From Chrysiogenia bacterium (lineage in GTDB: Bacteria > JAGRBM01): a stretch of DNA of 5,082 nucleotides. The stretch lies in contig JAGRBM010000041.1 in the NCBI GenBank assembly GCA_020434085.1, forward strand, positions 1 through 5,082, read 5' to 3'. Shown piece by piece: positions 1-4,278 of this stretch (positions within the stretch are counted from its first letter, which is position 1; every line of letters starts with the position of its first letter). Both the position numbers and the translations under genes were made by a program. The notes beneath the pieces were generated by a model that was given only the letters and a program-made list of their open reading frames with translations, was not told where the DNA came from and did not search any database.

Positions 1-1190
1 CCGAAGGTAATCGCCTTGGGATCGACCGGGCGCCCCATGGACGAGGACGCGATGCTCGTCAGGATCGCCAGGTCGGCCGCGGGCTCGGTGAGCGAGACGC
101 CGCCGGCCGCGTTCACGAAGACATCCTGATCGGCCAGGTGAATCCCGCCGCGCTTTTCGAGAACGGCGGCAAGAAGCTGGGTCCTCTGGTTGTCCACCCC
201 CAGCGCGGTGCGCCGCGGATTGCCAAGGCGCGAGTCGGCGACGAGCGCCTGCACTTCGGCAAGCAACGGGCGGGTGCCCTCCAGCGCGCAGGTCACAACC
301 GAGCCCGAGACGCGCTCGGGCCGCTCGTCGAGAAAGAGAGCGGAGGGATTATCAATCTCATCGAGACCGCTGCCCTTCATCTCGAAGACGCCGATCTCGT
401 TGGTGGAACCAAAGCGGTTCTTCACCGTGCGAAGAATTCGGTACGGCGTCCCGCGGTCGCCTTCGAAGTAGGCAACCGTGTCGACAAGGTGTTCGAGAAC
501 CTTTGGTCCGGCAAGCGCGCCTTCCTTGGTCAGGTGTCCCACCAGCCAGATGATCACGCCTTCCTGCTTGGCCACTTTCGTCAGACGGCCTGCTGCCTCG
601 CGCACCTGCGAGACACTGCCCGGCACGCTGGTGAGCGACTCGGTGGCAATGGTCTGGATCGAATCGATGGCGAGGATGAGCGGCTTGTTCTTGCGAAGCT
701 GATCGAGCACCGCTTCGAGCGAGGTCTCGCACATCAGATTGACCGGCGCATCGGCGATACCCAGGCGCTCGGCGCGCATGCGGATCTGCGCGCCGCTCTC
801 TTCGCCCGAGACGTAGAGCACCGGGCTTTTCTCGCCTTCCTTGCCGAGCGAGCGCGCCAGGTTGCACAGCGCCTGCAGCAGCAGCGTCGACTTGCCGATG
901 CCCGGATCGCCGCCGAGCAGCACGACCGAACCGGGCACGAGCCCGCCGCCCAATACGCGGTCGAGTTCCGAGAGACCGGTGGTCAGCCGCGCGCCCTCGT
1001 TCTGATCGAGCTCGGCCAGTAAGGTGGGCTCACTTTCGGCGCCGCTCAGCGGCGACTTGCTGCGCACCGCGGGGCCGACCACTTCTTCGGCGAAGCTGTT
1101 CCACGCGCCGCAATCGGGGCAACGACCCACCCACTTGGGTGACTGGTGACCACATTCTGCGCACGCAAACACTGTTCTGGTTTTTGCCAT
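1..1190 (-). CDS. radA: DNA repair protein RadA, N-terminal 396 residues (C-terminus beyond window)
   Basis: RadA (Sms) is a RecA-related, DnaB-like helicase ATPase that processes recombination intermediates in the cytoplasm. The reverse strand reads open from ATG at 1190 to the left edge. Residues 1-33 carry a four-cysteine zinc finger (C10, C13, C24, C27) with the typical PKWVGRCPDC stretch. The Walker A motif GDPGIGKST is at 94-102 (K100), and the Walker B strand LILAIDS ends near D176. VGHLTKEG lies at 217-224 and the RadA-specific KNRFG motif at 257-261. From about residue 290 the sequence matches the Lon-protease-like C-terminal domain. RadA is usually about 450-460 residues, so roughly 55-60 are missing, which is a window cut and not a truncation. 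The start is fixed by the family N-terminus (MAKTRTVFACAECG). No Shine-Dalgarno sequence precedes it: the 12 bases before ATG read CTGCCGCTCACG. The gene is divergent from the acyltransferase gene. The identity is very secure. Confidence 0.97.
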   Translation of the reverse strand, partial: MAKTRTVFACAECGHQSPKWVGRCPDCGAWNSFAEEVVGPAVRSKSPLSGAESEPTLLAELDQNEGARLTTGLSELDRVLGGGLVPGSVVLLGGDPGIGKSTLLLQALCNLARSLGKEGEKSPVLYVSGEESGAQIRMRAERLGIADAPVNLMCETSLEAVLDQLRKNKPLILAIDSIQTIATESLTSVPGSVSQVREAAGRLTKVAKQEGVIIWLVGHLTKEGALAGPKVLEHLVDTVAYFEGDRGTPYRILRTVKNRFGSTNEIGVFEMKGSGLDEIDNPSALFLDERPERVSGSVVTCALEGTRPLLAEVQALVADSRLGNPRRTALGVDNQRTQLLAAVLEKRGGIHLADQDVFVNAAGGVSLTEPAADLAILTSIASSSMGRPVDPKAITF

Positions 1191-1200
1191 CGTGAGCGGC

Positions 1201-1230
1201 AGTCTACTTGCACCGGCAGAGCGCGGGCAA
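1201..1230 (-). promoter_or_regulatory. Weak candidate promoter for radA, implying a near-leaderless mRNA
   Basis: On the minus strand, TTGCCC (1230-1225) and TAGACT (1206-1201) are separated by 18 bp. Each matches the sigma70 consensus at 4 of 6 positions. Transcription would begin within a few bases of the radA ATG at 1190, giving almost no leader, which would fit the absence of a Shine-Dalgarno sequence. The boxes are weak and the call is tentative. A promoter further upstream, with a leader that simply lacks an SD, is equally possible. Confidence 0.25.
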
Positions 1231-1248
1231 TGCGCCGCAGATGCCCGG

Positions 1249-1254
1249 TATAAA
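1249..1254 (+). promoter_or_regulatory. Isolated -10-like box upstream of the acyltransferase/SDR pair
   Basis: TATAAA matches the sigma70 -10 consensus at 5 of 6 positions and faces the acyltransferase gene. No convincing -35 hexamer lies 15-18 bp upstream, and there is no extended -10 TG. If used, transcription would start near 1261, a few bases before the dyad at 1267-1290, leaving a leader of about 140 nt. A second weak option is TTGTTT (1288-1293) with TATCGT (1310-1315), 16 bp apart. Neither is strong. Confidence 0.22.
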
Positions 1255-1266
1255 AGGACTTTCCCG

Positions 1267-1294
1267 CAAGATCGTTGCAGCGCGATCTTGTTTT
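1267..1294 (+). promoter_or_regulatory. Perfect 8-bp dyad (CAAGATCG / CGATCTTG) followed by TTTT: operator or early terminator/attenuator
   Basis: CAAGATCG at 1267-1274 is the exact inverse of CGATCTTG at 1283-1290, with an 8-base spacer, and TTTT follows directly at 1291-1294. The arms can extend by one G-U pair (1266/1291). Read as plus-strand RNA, this is a hairpin plus short U-tract, resembling an intrinsic terminator or attenuator ahead of the acyltransferase gene. Read as DNA, it is a symmetric site suited to a dimeric regulator. The stem is only half GC and the U-tract is short, so it would terminate weakly. The reverse strand has no T-tract on its side. The function is not decided by the sequence. 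Confidence 0.45.
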
Positions 1295-1331
1295 CAAAGA
1301 GCGCAGTGCTATCGTTCTTTTTGACTTGGGA

Positions 1332-1364
1332 GGTCGGTCGCGCCCGTCCGGAAGCGCCCCGACC
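1332..1364 (+). promoter_or_regulatory. Leader hairpin upstream of the acyltransferase gene
   Basis: GGTCGG (1332-1337) pairs with CCGACC (1359-1364), and inside it GCGC (1340-1343) pairs with GCGC (1354-1357). A small internal loop separates the two stems, and the apical loop is 10 bases. The structure is GC-rich and ends 28 bases before the Shine-Dalgarno sequence at 1393-1399, so it leaves the ribosome site exposed. No T-tract follows, so it is not a terminator. It may stabilise or structure the 5' leader. Chance pairing is possible in DNA this rich in GC. Confidence 0.3.
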
Positions 1365-1403
1365 GGGAGCTACGCACCGCGCGCACGGCCTCGAGGGGAC
1401 TCT

Positions 1404-2282
1404 ATGAAACGCAATCAACGCGAGCTGGTCGAACGAATCGCCCGCCGCGCTCTTGGCGACGAGAAGGTCGACGAGATTCTCGAAATGCCCTTCGCCGATC
1501 TGGGATTCGGCTACGACCAGTTCGGCATGGAACGCGAATCGACGATCATTGCCTACATGATCGCCCGCGTTCTCTACGACTATTACTTCCGCGTCGAGAG
1601 CACCGGGCACGAGCACGTGCCGCGCAGCGGTCGCGTCATCGTCGCGCCCAACCACTCGGGCATGCTTCCCTATGACGGCGGCATGATTGCCGCCGACCTG
1701 CTCACTGCAGCCAAGCAGCCGCGGGCCATGCGCGGCATCGTCGATGACTTTGCCTGGCGCCTGCCCTACATCGGGCTGGGACTCGGGCGCGTGGGGCAGA
1801 TCCCCGGCGCGCGCCGCAACTTCGAGGAGCTGCTCAAGTCCGAAGAGCTCGTCGTCGTGTTTCCCGAGGGTGCGCGCGGCACCGGCAAGTATTTCCGTGA
1901 ACGCTACCAGCTCCAGCGATTCAACGTGGGCTTCATGGAACTCTCACTCGTCCACCAGACGCCCATCGTTCCGTGTGCCGTGGTCGGCGCCGAAGAGCAG
2001 GCCCCGATTCTCTTCAAAGTGAAATGGCTGGCCAAACTCATGGGAATTCCCTACGTGCCCATTACACCGACGTTTCCGCTGCTGGGGCCCATCGCGGGCA
2101 CGATGCCCTACCCCACGAAGTACCACATCAGTTACGGCGAGGCGCAGCACTACTACCGCGAGTACGGGCCCGACGCGATCCATCACCCCGACGTGATGCG
2201 CCGCCTGGTCGATGAATATCAGGAAATCGTGCAGGACCTTGTCAGCGACGGCGTTCGCGATCGCAAGGGGGTTTTCGTATGA
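1404..2282 (+). CDS. Lysophospholipid acyltransferase-like protein (PlsC/LPLAT superfamily), 292 residues
   Basis: This is a probable membrane-associated acyltransferase that moves an acyl chain onto a glycerolipid or similar acceptor; the substrate cannot be read from the sequence. The catalytic block is NHSGMLPYD at 83-91 (H84, D91), with six residues between His and Asp instead of the four in classical PlsC HX4D. From memory, a related bacterial subfamily carries the same NHSG-x-LP-x-D form, so I read it as a subfamily trait. The second conserved block is FPEG at 153-156, followed by KYFRERYQLQRF. PIVPC (187-191), VGAEE (194-198) and TPTFPLLGP (from 221) fit the same subfamily. No clear membrane helix is seen. 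I chose ATG 1404 because GAGGGGA at 1393-1399 lies 4 bases upstream; a TTG start at 1275 would add 43 low-complexity residues. The stop overlaps the SDR start (ATGA, 2279-2282), so the two genes are translationally coupled. Confidence 0.85.
   Translation: MKRNQRELVERIARRALGDEKVDEILEMPFADLGFGYDQFGMERESTIIAYMIARVLYDYYFRVESTGHEHVPRSGRVIVAPNHSGMLPYDGGMIAADLLTAAKQPRAMRGIVDDFAWRLPYIGLGLGRVGQIPGARRNFEELLKSEELVVVFPEGARGTGKYFRERYQLQRFNVGFMELSLVHQTPIVPCAVVGAEEQAPILFKVKWLAKLMGIPYVPITPTFPLLGPIAGTMPYPTKYHISYGEAQHYYREYGPDAIHHPDVMRRLVDEYQEIVQDLVSDGVRDRKGVFV
2265..2271 (+). promoter_or_regulatory. Ribosome binding site of the SDR gene, inside the acyltransferase coding region
   Basis: AAGGGGG lies 7 bases before ATG 2279, within the last codons of the acyltransferase gene. 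Together with the ATGA stop/start overlap it fixes the SDR start and points to reinitiation or independent loading of ribosomes on a two-gene transcript. Confidence 0.7.
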
Positions 2283-3274
2283 GCAAGATCGGACTTGAAG
2301 AGCTTCCCCCCGCAAAATCGGGCGCGCGCCGGCGCGTGCTCATCACTGGCGTGACCAGCACGCTCGGGCGCCAGCTTGCCGAGCGCCTCATGTATGACAA
2401 GAAGGTCGACTGCGTGATGGGCGTCGCCATGGACGATACGCCCTATTACTTCGAAGACTTCGACCAGCGGCGCTTCGTCTACAAGAAGGTCAACATCCTC
2501 AAGAGCCGCGAGCTCACGAACCTCTTTCTCTCCGACGAGTTCAAGTCGCGCGAGATCGACACGGTCGTACACCTGGCCTTCCATCACCGCCCGGAGTTCA
2601 ACAACGAGAAGGTCCACCAGCTCAATGTCGAGGGGACGAAGAACCTTCTCGACCGCTGCCTGGAAACCGGCACCATCCGCAAGTTCGTCTTCAAGTCGAG
2701 CGCGCTCGTCTACAAGATCCGCCCGCACAACCCGATCCGCCTGCGCGAGAACGACGACCTCAACTTCGACGTTGACGCCCACCCCATCGTCAAGGACATG
2801 GTAGACGCCGAGATGCTCTGCCGCGCGAAGATGGACAACAAGAGCATGCAGATCGTCATCCTGCGTCCCTCGGCCACGATCGGGCGCAACGTAACGACCT
2901 TCTACAATTCGTTTCTTGAATCGAGCGTGTGCCTGCAGATCGCGGGCTTCAATCCGATGGTGAACCTGGTGCACTCGCGCGACGTGGTGCGCGCCGTCCA
3001 GCTCGGCATTCACAAGAACACCCAGGGCATCTTCAACATCGGCGGCAAGGAAACCGCGCCGGTCTCGGACTTTGTAAAACTCTCGGGCGCGGTGCAGCTC
3101 TCGGTGCCGGGCTTTGCACTAAAGCCGATCACCCGGATGCTCCGCCTCGCGGGCCTGTCAAAGTTCGACCCCAGCACCGACATGGAGCGCCTGCGCTTCT
3201 CGTGTCTGCTCGATACCGACAAGGCCAGCAAGGTGCTTGGATACGAACCCCAGCACCACATCAAATTCAGCTAG
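2279..3274 (+). CDS. NAD-dependent epimerase/dehydratase-like (extended SDR) protein, 331 residues, with altered catalytic motifs
   Basis: This is a Rossmann-fold protein of the extended short-chain dehydrogenase/reductase type. The N-terminal beta-strand and nucleotide loop VLITGVTSTLG (20-30) match the TGxxGxxG loop except that the middle Gly is Ser27. A VVHLAF strand follows at 96-101, then LNVEGTKNLL (115-124). The catalytic Ser strand FVFKSSALVY (136-145) is normal, with S140/S141. The expected YxxxK position reads HPIVK (168-172), so Lys is kept and Tyr is replaced by His. ILRPSATIG (194-202) and the VHSRDVVRAV (231-240) and IFNIGG (251-256) blocks are typical of the family. An internal AAGGGGG at 2265-2271 gives a good ribosome site with 7-base spacing. 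The coupling to the acyltransferase suggests a shared lipid-related pathway. The fold is secure. Whether it is an active oxidoreductase or a non-catalytic NAD(P)-binding protein is open. Confidence 0.88.
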   Translation: MSKIGLEELPPAKSGARRRVLITGVTSTLGRQLAERLMYDKKVDCVMGVAMDDTPYYFEDFDQRRFVYKKVNILKSRELTNLFLSDEFKSREIDTVVHLAFHHRPEFNNEKVHQLNVEGTKNLLDRCLETGTIRKFVFKSSALVYKIRPHNPIRLRENDDLNFDVDAHPIVKDMVDAEMLCRAKMDNKSMQIVILRPSATIGRNVTTFYNSFLESSVCLQIAGFNPMVNLVHSRDVVRAVQLGIHKNTQGIFNIGGKETAPVSDFVKLSGAVQLSVPGFALKPITRMLRLAGLSKFDPSTDMERLRFSCLLDTDKASKVLGYEPQHHIKFS

Positions 3275-3468
3275 GCGTCTTCGGCATCCCGATAGAAAAT
3301 CACAAAGGCCATTGCCGGCCGGCGCGAGGAATCGTTCTTGACGAACTGGATGGTTTCGAGGTGCCAGCCCTTGGGCACCCATTCGTTGAGGACGGACTCG
3401 ATGCTCTCGTCGGTGACGACGTTGAGCTCGATCACCTTGAAGGTGGGGGTGGAGATCTTCTCGGCCAT
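3271..3468 (-). CDS. Small DUF4177-like protein, 65 residues
   Basis: This is a small soluble protein of unknown function. Its pattern is a beta-strand (FKVIELNVV, 10-18), a helix (SIESVLNEWVPKG, 22-34), GWHL at 34-37, and two closing strands with AFVIFYRD at 54-61. This resembles the DUF4177 fold, in which a short helix ends in GW(E/H)L between strands; the match is by pattern only. It is acidic at the C-terminus with no signal peptide or membrane segment. The start is forced: an in-frame TAG at 3480-3478 lies only three codons upstream of ATG 3468. No Shine-Dalgarno sequence is present, since the bases before the ATG read ACTTCCTCC. It lies 50 bp downstream of def on the same strand and may be co-transcribed with it. 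Its stop shares CTAG (3271-3274) with the convergent SDR gene. Confidence 0.72.
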   Translation of the reverse strand: MAEKISTPTFKVIELNVVTDESIESVLNEWVPKGWHLETIQFVKNDSSRRPAMAFVIFYRDAEDA

Positions 3469-3497
3469 GGAGGAAGTCTAGCGCAACGCTTGCGGGG

Positions 3498-3517
3498 AAA
3501 TAAAAGCGGCGCGCCGC
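3498..3517 (-). terminator. Weak terminator-like element just after def
   Basis: Directly after the def stop the minus strand reads GCGGCGCGCCGC (3517-3506) and then TTTTATTT (3505-3498). The GC element is a perfect palindrome that can fold as a 4-bp stem with a 4-base loop. The short stem makes it a poor intrinsic terminator, but the position and T-run are right. It could lower expression of the downstream DUF4177-like gene relative to def. Confidence 0.3.
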
Positions 3518-3518
3518 A

Positions 3519-4049
3519 CTAGATCGCGCTCTCGGCGCGGTGGGGCGGCATGGCCGTTCCCTTTACCAGGCGCTTCAAAATCATCTTGCGCTTTAAACCC
3601 GAGAGATGATCGACGAAGAGCTTGCCGTCGAGGTGATCGACCTCGTGCTGAACGACCACGGCGGGAAAGCCCTCCATGATCTGGTCGATGGGCTCGCCCC
3701 CTGGGGTCATGCCGGTAAGCCGAATGCGCTCATGGCGCTTCACCTCGGCAAAGGCGCCGGGCACCGAGAGGCAGCCCTCCTCGCAGACGATGGTCCCCTC
3801 GCCCTCGGAGATGACGGGATCGACGATGGCCATGAACTGGCCCTCTTCCTCGCCACCGCTGGGGTCGATGACAACGAGCCGGATGGACCGGCCGATCTGC
3901 GGCGCGGCCAGCCCCACGCCGGGGGCCTCGTACATGGTTTCCTTCATGTCCTCTACGAGCTGGCGAATCTCTTCGTCAGGGGTGCCCACGGGCTTTGCCA
4001 CCTGGCGCAGCACCTCTTCGGGGTAGGTATAGATTTCCAGCAGGGCCAT
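3519..4049 (-). CDS. def: Peptide deformylase, 176 residues
   Basis: Peptide deformylase is a metalloenzyme that removes the formyl group from the initiator methionine of new proteins at the ribosome exit. All three signature motifs are present: GVGLAAPQ at 44-51, EGCLS at 91-95 and QHEVDH at 134-139. The metal ligands are C93, H135 and H139, and the catalytic acid/base is E136. The length is normal for a bacterial enzyme, with an ordinary C-terminal helix (LKRKMILKRL, 152-161). ATG 4049 is preceded by GGAG (4059-4056) at 6-base spacing, and the N-terminus MALLEIYTYPEEVLRQVAKPV is typical. The common partner fmt is not adjacent; the gene downstream is a small DUF4177-like gene 50 bp away. A good promoter lies at 4122-4150. 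Confidence 0.97.
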   Translation of the reverse strand: MALLEIYTYPEEVLRQVAKPVGTPDEEIRQLVEDMKETMYEAPGVGLAAPQIGRSIRLVVIDPSGGEEEGQFMAIVDPVISEGEGTIVCEEGCLSVPGAFAEVKRHERIRLTGMTPGGEPIDQIMEGFPAVVVQHEVDHLDGKLFVDHLSGLKRKMILKRLVKGTAMPPHRAESAI

Positions 4050-4062
4050 GAGGGTCTCCGAA

Positions 4063-4093
4063 AGTCGCTCAAGAATACGGCGAAAGGGCGACT
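4063..4093 (-). promoter_or_regulatory. Short inverted repeat in the predicted def leader
   Basis: AGTCGC at 4063-4068 and GCGACT at 4088-4093 are exact inverses. The stem can gain one G-U and one C-G pair, leaving a 15-base loop. It sits between the predicted transcription start and the def Shine-Dalgarno sequence (4059-4056), just beside the latter. It may be a leader hairpin or chance. Confidence 0.22.
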
Positions 4094-4121
4094 CACGCGC
4101 CGCTCCGATCCCGCGAAGCCT

Positions 4122-4150
4122 ATACTAGGGCTCCCCCGGGGGCCTGCCAA
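4122..4150 (-). promoter_or_regulatory. Sigma70-type promoter for def
   Basis: On the minus strand TTGGCA (4150-4145, 5 of 6 to consensus) and TAGTAT (4127-4122, 4 of 6) are separated by exactly 17 bp. Transcription would start near 4115, leaving a leader of about 65 nt before ATG 4049. The spacer contains the palindrome CCCCCGGGGG (4133-4142). Confidence 0.5.
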
Positions 4151-4177
4151 GCCCCCTGTCCCCGGATCCCGCCCCGA

Positions 4178-4207
4178 TTGGCGATTTGCGCCCCGTACCG
4201 CTAGAAT
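4178..4207 (+). promoter_or_regulatory. Sigma70-type promoter for the TPR gene
   Basis: TTGGCG (4178-4183, 4 of 6) and TAGAAT (4202-4207, 5 of 6) are separated by 18 bp. The predicted start near 4214 leaves a leader of about 65 nt before ATG 4279. It stands back to back with the def promoter, the two -35 boxes being 27 bp apart. Confidence 0.5.
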
Positions 4208-4278
4208 TCCCTGCGTTCCACGGGTGGTTGAAAGAGCCGGAAGCACGTCTATTTGAGGAGACCGGGCGGAGTCCTGTT

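Noticed and set aside
138-1022. Long plus-strand open frame antisense to radA
   Set aside because: The reverse strand encodes RadA with all its motifs. The plus frame has no recognisable domain and is rich in Arg, Ala, Gly and His, as expected for a shadow frame in GC-rich DNA.
1275-1403. N-terminal extension of the acyltransferase from TTG 1275
   Set aside because: The added 43 residues are Arg/Pro/Gly-rich and unlike the family, and start inside the dyad. ATG 1404 has a strong SD.
2219-3013. 264-codon minus-strand open frame opposite the SDR gene
   Set aside because: It is Val-, His- and Asp-rich with no domain pattern, and lies opposite a gene with clear family motifs.
2279-3274. SDR gene as a decaying pseudogene because of its changed catalytic residues
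   Set aside because: The frame is intact at full family length, the remaining motifs are well kept, the codon use matches its neighbours, and it is coupled to the upstream gene.
3300-3330. GCCGGCCGGC element as a terminator for the acyltransferase/SDR transcript
   Set aside because: It is GC-rich and self-complementary but has no following T-tract and lies inside the small minus-strand coding region.
2929-3522. Plus-strand open frame spanning the end of the SDR gene and the small gene
   Set aside because: It is an out-of-frame read through the SDR coding region and antisense to the DUF4177-like gene, with no domain and no ribosome site.
3606-4256. 216-codon plus-strand open frame opposite def
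   Set aside because: Deformylase on the other strand explains this stretch. The frame runs through the promoter region and has no recognisable motif.
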